64,000 nt of DNA from positions 1-64,000 of the forward strand of contig CAYQAC010000002.1 of assembly GCA_964415255.1 (NCBI GenBank). The letters are read 5' to 3'. Under the pieces are notes generated by a model. It saw only the letters and a list, made by a program, of their open reading frames with translations. It was not told the origin of the DNA and searched no databases. Below, in pieces: positions 42,538 to 51,546 of this stretch (positions are counted from its first letter, which is position 1; each line of letters begins with the position of its first letter). The DNA is from JAHBVY01 sp964415255 (GTDB taxonomy: Bacteria > Myxococcota_A > Polyangia > Polyangiales > Polyangiaceae). The position numbers and the translations under genes are program-made.

Positions 42538-44721
42538 TCACACCCAGCGGCAGCTGGCGTGATCCCACCGCTGACGCCCATCATCCTCCACCAGGTAGAG
42601 CTCCTGGGAGCCCACGTCGCGCTGAAAATGCCGCGTGGAAAAATGGCGCTCCAGCGCCCTCGGCAGCTCCTTCGTCGCCACGTCCTGCTCGGTGATGGCG
42701 TGGTACCAAACGTTCAGCTGCGCGCCGTCGAGCTCGAAGGTGGCGTAGCCGTTCCTGTCGTAGGCCTGGTAGGCCAGGTGCGGGTTAGGCTTGGTGGTCG
42801 TATCCGTGAGGAATTGACCCACCCCCAGCGCCAGGCCAACGGCCCCCGCCGCCGCCAAGGTGGGGCTGCGCTGCGCGGTCCTCACGAGCAGCGTCTGGTA
42901 GGTGCCTGAGCTCACCCCGCTGCACACGAACTCGGTGACGCCGCCCGTCCCCGCCTGGTTCCTCAAGGCGCCGGTGAAGAAGGCGTGGATGTCGCCGGTG
43001 ACCAGCACCATGTTGTCGAGCTTGGAGAGCTCCTCCAAGAGCTCCTCCCGCTTGTTGGGGAAGCCGTCCCAGTCCTCCGCGGAGAGCCGGAAGCGCTGCT
43101 TAAACAGGGCAGGCAAGCTGTCTACATCGGAGAGATCCACGATGCGCGGCATGAAGGTGAAGCCGTTGCCCCACACCTTCCAGGTGGCCTCGCTGCCGCG
43201 CAGCGTGGATAAAAACCACGCCTCCTGCTCGGCGCCCATCACCTGCTCGCTCGCGCCGCTCGTCTGCTGGTAGCGGAGCCGCGCGTAGGCATCGAACATC
43301 TCCTGCACCACCAGGTACCGTGAGCCTAGCTGACTGTAGCGATCCATCTTCAGCATCAGGTGGAAGGCGTAGCCACGCGAGAGCCCCGGGGTCGCCTCGT
43401 CGATCAGCGCCATGCTCGTCCCCGCGCTGTCGTTGATGGCGGTCACCTGTTGGTTGATGAAGGGCACGCTCACCAGGCCAGCGAACTGCGCGGCCTCATA
43501 GCCGGTCAGCGCGGCGTGCTCCGCCAAGAACGCCTGGTAAGCGCCGCCGTCGAAGCTCGCGATGTCCACGTAAGGCGAGGCGAGGCTCAGGTCGCTGCCC
43601 TGCGCCAGGAGCTGCTCCTCCGTCACCGCCACCTGCCCCGGGAACACGTCCTCCGGCACCACGTGATCAGGCCGGTAGCGGCGGAGATCCGTCATCACCA
43701 GCTGGAGGTGCTTCCCGAAGCTGAAATCACGATAAATCGTGATATCCTCAGGGAAACTGACGCTGCGGTCGTACTCGAACTCGGGCGCGCCGCGGTAGTC
43801 CACCGGCATGTACTCGAACCAAGCTTGGTCCGCGTTCGAGCGCCGCTCGGGGGAGTCCTCGTCGCGATCCCCGTCGAAGTAGGTGGCGTGAGTGCCGTAA
43901 CAATCGTCGGAGAACTCGTGATCGTCCCACACGGGGATCATCGGGAACAGCTCGTGCACGCGCTGCAGGTCCTGATCGCCACGGTAGGTCTGGTAGAGCT
44001 CGCGGTAGTTGTCGAGCGAAGCCGCGGCGAAGTACTCCTCCTCCGTGCCCTCGTTGAACGCGATGGCGCCCTGAGTGTCGCGGAAGGTCACCGCGCGGCC
44101 CGGCGCGGTGGTCTGAAACTGTGGGTCCGCGGTCGTCTCGTAGATGTAGTCGCCCAGGTGGATGAAGAAGTCCACGTCGCGCTCGGCCAGGTGCTTATAC
44201 ACATGGTAATACTTACCGTTGTAGTCCTGGCAGCTGGTCACGGCGAAGCGCACCGGCGCCTCTGAGCCCACGCTCGGGGCCGTCTTGGTGCGCCCGGTGC
44301 GGCTCACGAAGGCCTCACCGCCCTTCCGGTAGATGAAGCGGTAGTAATAGTAGGCGCCCGGCTCGAGCCCAGTGACGCGCGCCTTCACGCAGCCGCCGTG
44401 CAGGGCCTTCGCGCTGAGCGAGAGGTGCGGCGCGCCGCTCAGCGTGATCCGCTCACGGAAGGCCTCATCCTTCGCCACCTGGAGCTCGAGCGCCAAGTCC
44501 TCGATTTCGTCAGGGTCGATGACCCGAGCCCACAGGATGACGCTCTCCGGCCGCGGATCCCCCGAGCAGATCGACTGCGGGAAGAACGCCTCCCCCGGCG
44601 TGAGCGTCTCCTCACCGCCGCCGCCGCCTCCGCCGTCCCCGTCGTCTGAGCTGCACCCCAGCCCCGACACCACGCTCCCAGCCACCCCCAGCGAAACCCC
44701 CAAAAACGCGCGACGCTTCAT
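42538..44721 (-). CDS. phoD: PhoD-type alkaline phosphatase/phosphodiesterase, exported
   Basis: 727 residues. The N-terminus has MKRRAFLGVSLG with two arginines (Tat-like) and a lipobox-like GLGC, then Asp/Gly-rich linker. The PhoD N-terminal domain spans ~40-140 and the catalytic domain follows: VTSCQDYNGKYYHVY, FIHLGDYIYE, PVWDDHEFSDD and VLVTGDIHAFF give the metal-binding Asp, Asn and His set. The enzyme hydrolyses phosphate esters or diesters (teichoic acid or lipid-derived) outside the cytoplasm using Fe/Ca. The usual length is ~500, so the extra ~200 residues, mostly in the middle and C-terminus, are notable. Confidence 0.87.
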   Translation of the reverse strand: MKRRAFLGVSLGVAGSVVSGLGCSSDDGDGGGGGGGEETLTPGEAFFPQSICSGDPRPESVILWARVIDPDEIEDLALELQVAKDEAFRERITLSGAPHLSLSAKALHGGCVKARVTGLEPGAYYYYRFIYRKGGEAFVSRTGRTKTAPSVGSEAPVRFAVTSCQDYNGKYYHVYKHLAERDVDFFIHLGDYIYETTADPQFQTTAPGRAVTFRDTQGAIAFNEGTEEEYFAAASLDNYRELYQTYRGDQDLQRVHELFPMIPVWDDHEFSDDCYGTHATYFDGDRDEDSPERRSNADQAWFEYMPVDYRGAPEFEYDRSVSFPEDITIYRDFSFGKHLQLVMTDLRRYRPDHVVPEDVFPGQVAVTEEQLLAQGSDLSLASPYVDIASFDGGAYQAFLAEHAALTGYEAAQFAGLVSVPFINQQVTAINDSAGTSMALIDEATPGLSRGYAFHLMLKMDRYSQLGSRYLVVQEMFDAYARLRYQQTSGASEQVMGAEQEAWFLSTLRGSEATWKVWGNGFTFMPRIVDLSDVDSLPALFKQRFRLSAEDWDGFPNKREELLEELSKLDNMVLVTGDIHAFFTGALRNQAGTGGVTEFVCSGVSSGTYQTLLVRTAQRSPTLAAAGAVGLALGVGQFLTDTTTKPNPHLAYQAYDRNGYATFELDGAQLNVWYHAITEQDVATKELPRALERHFSTRHFQRDVGSQELYLVEDDGRQRWDHASCRWV

Positions 44722-44821
44722 CGCTCAGCTGTACCCCAGCCCCCGCCCAGCGCCAGAGAAGAAAGGCCGAAAGGCCGAACCTGCTCACCCCCTGCCCGTC
44801 CCCCATCATCCCCATGTTCCC

Positions 44822-44850
44822 CTGGATTTTTTGGGGGTTGGCTCCCGCTG
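44822..44850 (+). repeat. Dispersed G-rich motif, copy 7
   Basis: GGATTTTTTGGGGGTTGGC then TCCCGCTG. Like copy 2 it is preceded by CCTGGA(T). It is one of two copies not 3' of a same-strand gene: it lies upstream of phoD in antisense. Confidence 0.65.
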
Positions 44851-44953
44851 AGCGTCCCTGAGCCCGCTCGCTGGGTACCCCGCGAGGCAGCGGGCGGCGC
44901 ACCACCAAACGCCGACGGGCGCCATGCCTAGCGCCCGCGCCGAAAGTCAGTGA

Positions 44954-44970
44954 GGCTGAGTCGCTCAGCC
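44954..44970. terminator. Hairpin 3' of the Deg protease
   Basis: GGCTGAG, TCG, CTCAGCC: a perfect 7-bp stem about 25 bases after the protease stop codon (minus strand). No T run follows. Confidence 0.4.
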
Positions 44971-44994
44971 CCCACTATAAGTCAGCTGCGCTGC

Positions 44995-46371
44995 CTAAAG
45001 CGACGGCGAGCGCGGGCGTGAGACGCGGTAGCGCTCCAAGATGCGCTCGTTCGCCTCCCGCACCTTCGCGGTCTCGAACAAGAGCCGCGCGCCGCAGGCG
45101 ACCTCGATCTCCACGACGTCCCCCGCAGTGGTCAGCCGCTCTGCCAAATCCGCGAGGTCCCGCGGCGCCACGCCGTTGACGCGCCGCACCACCTCGTTGC
45201 CGTGCTCCTCATAGCCCATGGTCAGCTCATCTGCCAATATCTGAGAGAGCACCACCACCTCGCGCTGCGTCTCCGTGCGCACGCCGGAGTAGTAGTGGAA
45301 CAGGAACTCCGGCGGCGCCTTGTCCCACCAGCGCGCCCAAGTCTCCAGGTAGCCGCGGCTGAGCGGCTGAAACACCAGGCCCCCATAGACGAAGTAGCGC
45401 GGCGACTCCTCGCAGGCGCTGCGCGAGACCAAGTAGCACTTCTCCTTGAGCTCCAGCGAGAGCTCGCGGCGCTCGCCGCCGCGCATCACCGCCACCGCCA
45501 GCTGATCACCCACGAAGTGATCCGCAAGCACCACCTCGAAGCGGGTGCGCACGCGGTCAAGGTAGCGGATGGTGCCGTTGTCCTCCACCTGGTAGCCGTC
45601 CACCTTGAGCAGCACGTCCCCCGGCTCGAGCACCCCGTGGGCGCTGCCGCCGAACTCCGCGCCGAGCACCAGCACGCCCGTCTGCTCCGGGGTGAGGCCG
45701 CTCGCGCGCTTCAGCATTGGGTTCTCCAGGCTCTGGCTGCGCAGCGAGAGCGAGGGCACCTCTGGGCTGCGCCCGGCCTTGATCCCCTCAATGAAGCGGC
45801 GGATCAAGGTGACCGGCACCATCTCCCCCACGGCCTCCGCGTCCCTCAGCGTCTGGAACGCGATGCCCACCACCTTTCCCTCGTGGAAAACAGGGCCGCC
45901 GCTGTTGCCCTCGTTGATGGCCGCGTCCACCGTCACCGCCAGCAGGTACCGCTGTGAGTGGCTGTAGCGCTGCAGCTCAATGCGCGACACCACGCCCTCC
46001 GTGATGGACACCTCCTCACCCCCCACCGGGAAGCCCACCACGCTCACTCGGTCCCGCAGCTGCGGCAGCTCACCCAGCTCCGCCACCGCGTGCTGCTTAT
46101 CGGCGAAGCGTGCGTCCTCCACCCGGAGCAGCGCCAGGTCCATGTCATGGCTGATGCCAACGGGCCGCGCGACGTATTTATTCGGATCGCTGACCTTCTG
46201 CACCTGAATGAAGTTGGCGTGAGCCACCACGTGGGCGCCCGTGAGCACGTGCTCGGAGTCGATCGTGACGCCGGAGCCGGTGGAGCTCATGGGGGTGCGC
46301 GCCTGCCAGGGCGCGTCGTAGTCCGGCGCTTGAGCGGTGGCGAAGATCCGGACGACAGAGGCCTCGAACAT
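44995..46371 (-). CDS. Deg/HtrA-type serine protease with PDZ domains
   Basis: 458 residues from ATG 46371; the frame extends upstream without a good start. No signal peptide is evident, so it may be cytoplasmic. The catalytic triad is complete: His in VLTGAHVVAHA, Asp in SHDMDLALLRV, Ser in NEGNSGGPVFHEG. A PDZ domain follows near 215-310 (AHGVLEPGDVLLKVDGYQ) and a second, degenerate one is at the C-terminus. The arrangement recalls plant and bacterial Deg9/Deg10-like proteins. It is divergent from the histone-deacetylase-like gene, whose start is ~70 bases away. Confidence 0.85.
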   Translation of the reverse strand: MFEASVVRIFATAQAPDYDAPWQARTPMSSTGSGVTIDSEHVLTGAHVVAHANFIQVQKVSDPNKYVARPVGISHDMDLALLRVEDARFADKQHAVAELGELPQLRDRVSVVGFPVGGEEVSITEGVVSRIELQRYSHSQRYLLAVTVDAAINEGNSGGPVFHEGKVVGIAFQTLRDAEAVGEMVPVTLIRRFIEGIKAGRSPEVPSLSLRSQSLENPMLKRASGLTPEQTGVLVLGAEFGGSAHGVLEPGDVLLKVDGYQVEDNGTIRYLDRVRTRFEVVLADHFVGDQLAVAVMRGGERRELSLELKEKCYLVSRSACEESPRYFVYGGLVFQPLSRGYLETWARWWDKAPPEFLFHYYSGVRTETQREVVVLSQILADELTMGYEEHGNEVVRRVNGVAPRDLADLAERLTTAGDVVEIEVACGARLLFETAKVREANERILERYRVSRPRSPSL

Positions 46372-46443
46372 CGGCGCCCTATAGCACGCGGCGCCGCGCG
46401 GGCGCCTCACGCCAAACTGCACTACCCTCGGCGGGTGCCTCGC

Positions 46444-48255
46444 ATGACCTTCCCGCTGCTCGCGCGGCGCTTCGCCAATCGCCTCCGCCGCATCGGCAGG
46501 CCAGCGGTCAGCGTCTGGCACCACCCAGCGTATCGCCTGCCGGTGGCGGCGGCGGAGGGCGTGATCGGGATCGAACCACGGCGCTCGAGCTTCGTGGTGA
46601 GCTACCTCTTAGACACCCACGTCATCCACCTCAAGGCGCTGCGTGAGCCAGCGCGGATCGGCTACGCCGAGCTCGGCCTGGTGCACACCCCCGCGCTGCT
46701 CGAAGCCTTACACGACCCCGAAGAGCTCGGGCGCACCTTCGCGGTGGACCCGAACGAGTTTCGCGTCGACGAGATCCTGCGCACCATCCGCCTGGCCTGC
46801 GGCGGCACCCTGGAGGCGGCGACCTGGGCGCTGACCGAGCGTGCGGCCGCCTTCAACCTGCTTGGCGGCTTTCACCACGCAGGGAAGAGCCGCGGCGCCG
46901 GGCTGTGCCCGGTGAACGACGTCGCGGTGGCGGTGGCCGTGCTGCGCACCCGCGGCTTCCGCGGGCGCGTGAACATCTTGGATTTGGACGCGCACCCGCC
47001 GGACGGCACCGCGGAGTGTTTCCACGGGGATCCACTGGTGTGGATAGGCTCCCTCTCCGGGACAGACTGGGGCAAGCTCGAGGGGGTAGACGAGACGGTG
47101 CTGCCGAGCGGCACCGAGGACGCCGAGTACCTGGCGGCGCTGAGCGCCCTGCTGTGCCGCATGCCCAAGGCCGAGCTCACCTTCGTGCTGGCGGGCGGGG
47201 ACGTATTGAAGGGCGACAAAATGGGCGGGCTCGCGCTCAGCTTGGACGGCGCGCGGCAGCGCGATCTGCTGGTGAGCTGGTACGTGGGACGGACGCCGCA
47301 GGTGTGGTTGCCGGCGGGCGGTTACCACGCAGCGTCTTGGAAGGTGCTGGCGGGCAGCGTGGTGGCGGTGGCGCTCGACACGGACACGCCGCTCGTCACC
47401 GGCTACGAGCCGCTCCGGAGCCGCTTCGCGCAGATCGGCCTGAGCCTTGACCGGAGCGAGCTCGAGGGCCTCGCAGAGCTCACGATGGCGGATATCTTGG
47501 GGGATTTGCGAGGTAGTCAGGGGACCCAGCGTTACCTCGGCTTCTACACCCAAGACGGCCTGGAGTACGCGCTCTCGCGCTACGGGGTGCTGGAGGAGCT
47601 GGGGCGCCTCGGCTACTCCCAGTTCGAGGTGAAGCTCGACGGCGGGGGCAGCGGGGATCGGCTGCGGCTCTATGGTCAGGCTGACGGACAGAAGTACCTG
47701 CTGGTGGAGTGCGTCGCCGACATAGACAGGAAAGATGACGTCCTGTTCGTCAACTGGCTCATGCTGCAAAACCCAAGGGTGGGCTTCAGCGCCCGGCGGC
47801 CGCGCCTGCCAGGGCAGGAGCACCCAGGCCTAGGCCTCGCCCACGAAGCGAGCGAGCTCTTGCTGCGCACCGCGAGGCGCCTCGGCCTCAAGGGCGTCGC
47901 GTTCCGGCCCGCCTCTTATCACCTCGCCTACGCCGGGCGGCACCAGTCAAGCTTCGCCGACCCAGAGCGCCAGGGCCGCTTCGACGCGCTGCAACGCGAC
48001 CTCTCACACCTCACGCTGCTCGAAGCGAGCCAGCGCGTGGCGCGGGGTCAGGTGCACCTGAACGGCGCCCCCTACACCTGGGAAGCTGAGCTGATGATCC
48101 ACTGGCTCACACCGCTTGACGCCCACGAAGGCAGCCCCAGCCGGGCCGAGCGCATCGCGAAGGCCAAGGAGGAGAGCCACTTCAGCGTCGTCGTCCCCAG
48201 CGCGGAGCCCAGCGCGCCCGCGCCGCCTGCCGCCACCACAAGTCAGCCACACTGA
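46444..48255 (+). CDS. Histone-deacetylase-fold enzyme fused to an uncharacterised C-terminal domain
   Basis: 603 residues from ATG 46444 (GTG 46435 also in frame). The N-terminal ~320 residues are an HDAC-superfamily amidohydrolase: two His in GGFHHAGKSRGAG (~141), zinc ligands Asp and His in DLDAHPPDGT (~180), the third Asp in AGGDVLKGDKMGGLAL and the catalytic Tyr in LPAGGYHAASW. Substrates of bacterial members include acetyl-lysine and acetylated polyamines. Residues ~330-570 form a second domain, including LLRTARRLGLKGVAFRPASY and VAGRHQSSF-like blocks, with an acyltransferase-like feel but no motif I can name. Chromatin need not be the substrate. Confidence 0.82.
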   Translation: MTFPLLARRFANRLRRIGRPAVSVWHHPAYRLPVAAAEGVIGIEPRRSSFVVSYLLDTHVIHLKALREPARIGYAELGLVHTPALLEALHDPEELGRTFAVDPNEFRVDEILRTIRLACGGTLEAATWALTERAAAFNLLGGFHHAGKSRGAGLCPVNDVAVAVAVLRTRGFRGRVNILDLDAHPPDGTAECFHGDPLVWIGSLSGTDWGKLEGVDETVLPSGTEDAEYLAALSALLCRMPKAELTFVLAGGDVLKGDKMGGLALSLDGARQRDLLVSWYVGRTPQVWLPAGGYHAASWKVLAGSVVAVALDTDTPLVTGYEPLRSRFAQIGLSLDRSELEGLAELTMADILGDLRGSQGTQRYLGFYTQDGLEYALSRYGVLEELGRLGYSQFEVKLDGGGSGDRLRLYGQADGQKYLLVECVADIDRKDDVLFVNWLMLQNPRVGFSARRPRLPGQEHPGLGLAHEASELLLRTARRLGLKGVAFRPASYHLAYAGRHQSSFADPERQGRFDALQRDLSHLTLLEASQRVARGQVHLNGAPYTWEAELMIHWLTPLDAHEGSPSRAERIAKAKEESHFSVVVPSAEPSAPAPPAATTSQPH

Positions 48256-48309
48256 CGCTCACCGCGAGGGCCTCCCACCCAGCCGCCTTCGCGCGCTCAG
48301 CGGGGAGGG

Positions 48310-48329
48310 CAGGGGGTTTGGCACCGCCC
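48310..48329 (+). repeat. Dispersed G-rich motif, copy 8
   Basis: CAGGGGGTTTGGCACCGCCC, 55 bases 3' of the deacetylase-fold gene on the same strand. Confidence 0.75.
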
Positions 48330-48341
48330 TAGCGCAGGCTT

Positions 48342-48356
48342 GTCAGCTATGCTGAC
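48342..48356. terminator. Short hairpin between convergent genes
   Basis: GTCAGC, TAT, GCTGAC. A 6-bp stem between the stop codons of the deacetylase-fold gene and the barrel-like gene. Weak terminator candidate. Confidence 0.35.
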
Positions 48357-48362
48357 TTGAGC

Positions 48363-49262
48363 TCACAGCGTGTAGCCCAACCCCAACCCCACCCCCAGGT
48401 ACTGATCCAGCGCGCCCCCAGCCACCCGCGGCGCACCCACCTCTGGGTCCAGCGTGAAGAAGTAGCGCTCAAAATCCACCGCGAGCCGCGCGTCTAGGCC
48501 CGCGCCCAGCTGAAGGCGCAGCGCCACCTGGGCGTCTACCCCGCCCGAGCTGGCGTTGGGGAACCAGGCGTCCGACGCGATTTCTCCGGAGCTGACTGGC
48601 AAGCGGTAACCGAGCCGGCCCTCCCAAGACAGGCCGAGCGGCGCGCGCTGCTCAAAGCCGACGCCGAGGCGCAGGAAGCGGTAGTCCGCGCTCGGCACTC
48701 CAGGCGCCGCCGAGTGGATCGGCGAGTTCGCGTCGGTGTCCGACAGCTCGAACCAGCGCGCGCCGTAGCCAAGGGAGAAGCTCGCGCGGTGCTCGGCGAT
48801 GGGCACCTGAGCGCCAAGCGCCGCGTGATACGCCCCAGAGGACGTCTCGAAGCGCTCACCCTCGAAGCGCTCTGACTCGAGCCCTAGCGCGCGACCATAG
48901 CTGCCCTCCACTCGAAGCCAGCCGAGCGCGCCCGGTTCCTCGATGAACCAGCTCGCGGGGTGAAGCGCCGCCCCCGCCTGCACCCAAGGCGCCGCGCGCA
49001 GCGTGTAGGCCTGGAGCCGCCGCACCACGTCGTCGCGGTAGCGGAAGCTGCGCCGGAAGGCGCCGCCGTGGAGCGAGAGCTCGGCGCGCGGCGCGGCCCG
49101 TGTATGAACCCCACGCTCCCGCGCCCCCGCCAGGCTGACCGATCCGTCAGCCTCACTTACCTGAGCGGCTCCCGCGCCGACCCAGAGCACAGCCGCTGAG
49201 ATCGCGCTGACCACCCGGCACACCCTGGCCACCTCGGACAGGCGCGGCACGCCCCGGCTCAC
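48363..49262 (-). CDS. Barrel-like envelope protein, last gene of the DUF1592 operon
   Basis: 299 residues from GTG 49262, which overlaps the TGA of the lipoprotein gene. Signal peptide (VVSAISAAVLWVGAGAAQ). The mature part has repeating amphipathic strands (AELSLHGGAFRRSFRYRD, FSLGYGARWFELSD, FLRLGVGFEQRAPLGLSWEG, VALRLQLGAGLDARLAV) and ends LGVGLGLGYTL, consistent with a 10-12-stranded outer-membrane barrel. No family name. Translational coupling ties it to the three genes upstream. Confidence 0.7.
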   Translation of the reverse strand: MSRGVPRLSEVARVCRVVSAISAAVLWVGAGAAQVSEADGSVSLAGARERGVHTRAAPRAELSLHGGAFRRSFRYRDDVVRRLQAYTLRAAPWVQAGAALHPASWFIEEPGALGWLRVEGSYGRALGLESERFEGERFETSSGAYHAALGAQVPIAEHRASFSLGYGARWFELSDTDANSPIHSAAPGVPSADYRFLRLGVGFEQRAPLGLSWEGRLGYRLPVSSGEIASDAWFPNASSGGVDAQVALRLQLGAGLDARLAVDFERYFFTLDPEVGAPRVAGGALDQYLGVGLGLGYTL

Positions 49263-50212
49263 GGACCCTCGCGCACGAAGGCGGGGCTCGCGCGGAACTT
49301 GAGCCCGGCGGAGACCTCCTGACACACCCCGGCTGCGTCAGGCTTCAGATCGGCGGTGCCGCCGATCAGGTTGGTCGCAACCTGCTGGAGATCCTCCCCC
49401 ACGTTGAGGCCTTGGACGATCTCCTTGAAGTCCTCGACGCGGATCCCCCCGCTGATGATGCCATCCATGAACACGCCGCCGACCTCCTGCTCCTTCGTCA
49501 GCGCGAACTCAAGCTGCGCGTCACGCACGTGCAGGTTGAAGGCGGCGTCGAGCACCCGCACCGGCAGGAAGGCCTCCGGCGAGCTCGCGAACAAGCGCCC
49601 ACCCCTGACCTCGCCTTGAAACTCGCTGATCGGCGCCTCATCCTCGTTGTAGCCAAACGTCTGGTAGAGTTCGTAGGCGCCGGTGGTGTCGAGCAGTACG
49701 GCGCCCGAGCCCGCCCCAAGCCGCAGCACCACGTCGTCGTCCTGCTCAAAATCATCTAAGCCGAGCAGCTCCAGCACGATCAACAGCTGCCCCCCGGCGA
49801 TGGCCGCCTCAAGCAGCACGTCGATGTTGTCCTCCCCCACCATCGCCTTGATCAAGGGGAGCAGCACCGCGAGCTGGTTGTCCACGCCGCTTCTGCCATC
49901 AGGTCCGATGAAGTCCTTCTTGAAGCAGGTCTCGGCGTCCTCCCCGACCCCGGTGCGCCCATCCAAGTCGAGCCCCTCTGCCACCCCCGGCGAGCCCTCA
50001 GTAGGCTGGGCGAGCTGCTGAGCGAAGGTCGCGAAGGTGAGCACCGCGCCGTGACGCGAGGTCTCGCCGACCTCCGCTTCTGCGGCCTCCTCCCCGCCGC
50101 AAGCGCTGAGCGCGAGGCCGAGCCCGAGCGCCCACTTCGATCTCAGCACGGATGTCAGCATGCCTGACTGGGTGGCTCCACGCGGCGAGCTGAGCTCCAA
50201 GCGCCGGCTCAT
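49259..50212 (-). CDS. Lipoprotein of the DUF1592 operon
   Basis: 317 residues from ATG 50212 (ATGA overlap with the DUF1552 stop); an in-frame ATG at 50161 would give a more compact signal, MLTSVLRSKWALGLGLALSA then Cys. The mature part (~280 residues) is acidic and mixed, with two predicted helical segments (LAVLLPLIKAMVGEDNIDVL) and beta strands. One Cys pair (CFKKDF..., VCQEV) could form a disulfide. No recognised family. Confidence 0.65.
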   Translation of the reverse strand: MSRRLELSSPRGATQSGMLTSVLRSKWALGLGLALSACGGEEAAEAEVGETSRHGAVLTFATFAQQLAQPTEGSPGVAEGLDLDGRTGVGEDAETCFKKDFIGPDGRSGVDNQLAVLLPLIKAMVGEDNIDVLLEAAIAGGQLLIVLELLGLDDFEQDDDVVLRLGAGSGAVLLDTTGAYELYQTFGYNEDEAPISEFQGEVRGGRLFASSPEAFLPVRVLDAAFNLHVRDAQLEFALTKEQEVGGVFMDGIISGGIRVEDFKEIVQGLNVGEDLQQVATNLIGGTADLKPDAAGVCQEVSAGLKFRASPAFVREGP

Positions 50213-51546
50213 CCCGCCGCGAGCCCTTCCAAGCCCTCGCGCACCAGGCCCTCGTCTCCGCCGAACTCACCCGCTCGAACACCCATCATCGAGAGGATGC
50301 TGAAGCCCAAGCGGCTGATGTTGGCGCCCACCTGACGAACGTGAGTCCCCTTGACTAGTTGCCCACCCGCGCCGCCCCCGAGCACCACCGGGTACTCATC
50401 CACCGCGTGGCTCTTGCCGTAGCTGCAGTCAGTGAAGCCGAGCACCAGGCAGTTGTCGAGCAGCGTGCCGTCACCCTCCGGGATGGCGCGGAGCGCCGCC
50501 AAGGTGTAGGCGTACTCGCCGATGATGTAGCGGATGATCTTGGTGACGCCCGGTTGCTCGCCCGCCTCATCGTGGGTGAGCTGGTGGTGACCGAGCGGCG
50601 CACCGGGGTAGAGCACGTTGCCCACTGGGCGGCTGAACAAGTAGGAGAAGACGCGGGTTTGATCGCAGGCGAGGCTCATCGCCAGCAGATCGCTCATCAC
50701 GCGGCTGATGGCGCGAAGCTGGGGCCGCCCCTCAAGGTCAGGGTACTCATCTAGAGGCGGGAGCGGCCGCTCACAGGCCTCGTAAGCAGGCGGGTCCTCC
50801 TCCAGCTTCGCGATTTGCTTCTCTAAATCGCGGATCGAGGTAAAATGCTGGTCTAAACGCGCACGGTCAGCCAAGCTGACTCGCTGGCTCAGGCGCCGGG
50901 CGTCCTCGCTCACCGCGTCCAGCACGCTGCGGCGCAGCGCCAGCTTGGGATCGATGATGGCCTCCTCGCCTGGCGCGCGGAAGCCTTCACCGAACAGGCG
51001 CTGGAACAGCACCGCCGGGTTTGACTCAGGTGGGTTAGTGCGACCCGGCCCCGTGTAGCTGAGGCTCGCCTGGGTTCGCTCCACCGCCAACTCAAGCGAT
51101 GAGAAGCGCGTCTGGCCGCGCAGCGCGTCGGCCACCAGCTGATCGAGGCTGGCGGAGGCGAAGGTGCTGTTGTCGAAGTCGCCGCCCGCCACCCCCAGGC
51201 GACGCCCAGTGAGCAGCGCCGCCGGGCCCGTCCCGTGGGGCACCTCATTCGGCTGATACACCTTGAGGCCGCTGACGACCGTGACGTCGCCCTTCACCTC
51301 GGCGAGCGGCTCCAGCTCCTCGCTGAGCTGATAGTCAGGCCCCGTGTCCGTTGGGTTCCACTTGTTCGCGTGGCTGCCGTTGCCGAAGAACCACCAGCCA
51401 AAGCGCCGCGGGAAGCCCTCGCCCGAGGCGTGAGCCGTCCCGCTGTCGTTCAGGAAGATTTCGAGCGCCGGCAGCGCCACACCCACCAGGGCGCCCCCTA
51501 GGACGCCCCGAAGGACCGTGCGTCGGCTCAGCTTGCGCGCCATCAC
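50209..51546 (-). CDS. DUF1552 protein, Tat-exported
   Basis: 445 residues. The N-terminus MMARKLSRRTVLRGVLGGAL is a twin-arginine signal, so the protein is folded before export, usual for cofactor-containing proteins. The body matches DUF1552 (FPRRFGWWFFGNGSHANKW, SGLKVYQPNEVPHGTG, LLTGRRLG, DLEKQIAKLEEDPPAYEACE, SHAVDEYPVVLGGGAGG). The family is distantly like DUF1501/alkaline-phosphatase-fold proteins. It is nearly always found beside a DUF1592 protein in myxobacteria and Planctomycetes; the function is not established. Overlaps neighbours on both sides by 4 bases. Confidence 0.9.
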   Translation of the reverse strand: MMARKLSRRTVLRGVLGGALVGVALPALEIFLNDSGTAHASGEGFPRRFGWWFFGNGSHANKWNPTDTGPDYQLSEELEPLAEVKGDVTVVSGLKVYQPNEVPHGTGPAALLTGRRLGVAGGDFDNSTFASASLDQLVADALRGQTRFSSLELAVERTQASLSYTGPGRTNPPESNPAVLFQRLFGEGFRAPGEEAIIDPKLALRRSVLDAVSEDARRLSQRVSLADRARLDQHFTSIRDLEKQIAKLEEDPPAYEACERPLPPLDEYPDLEGRPQLRAISRVMSDLLAMSLACDQTRVFSYLFSRPVGNVLYPGAPLGHHQLTHDEAGEQPGVTKIIRYIIGEYAYTLAALRAIPEGDGTLLDNCLVLGFTDCSYGKSHAVDEYPVVLGGGAGGQLVKGTHVRQVGANISRLGFSILSMMGVRAGEFGGDEGLVREGLEGLAAG

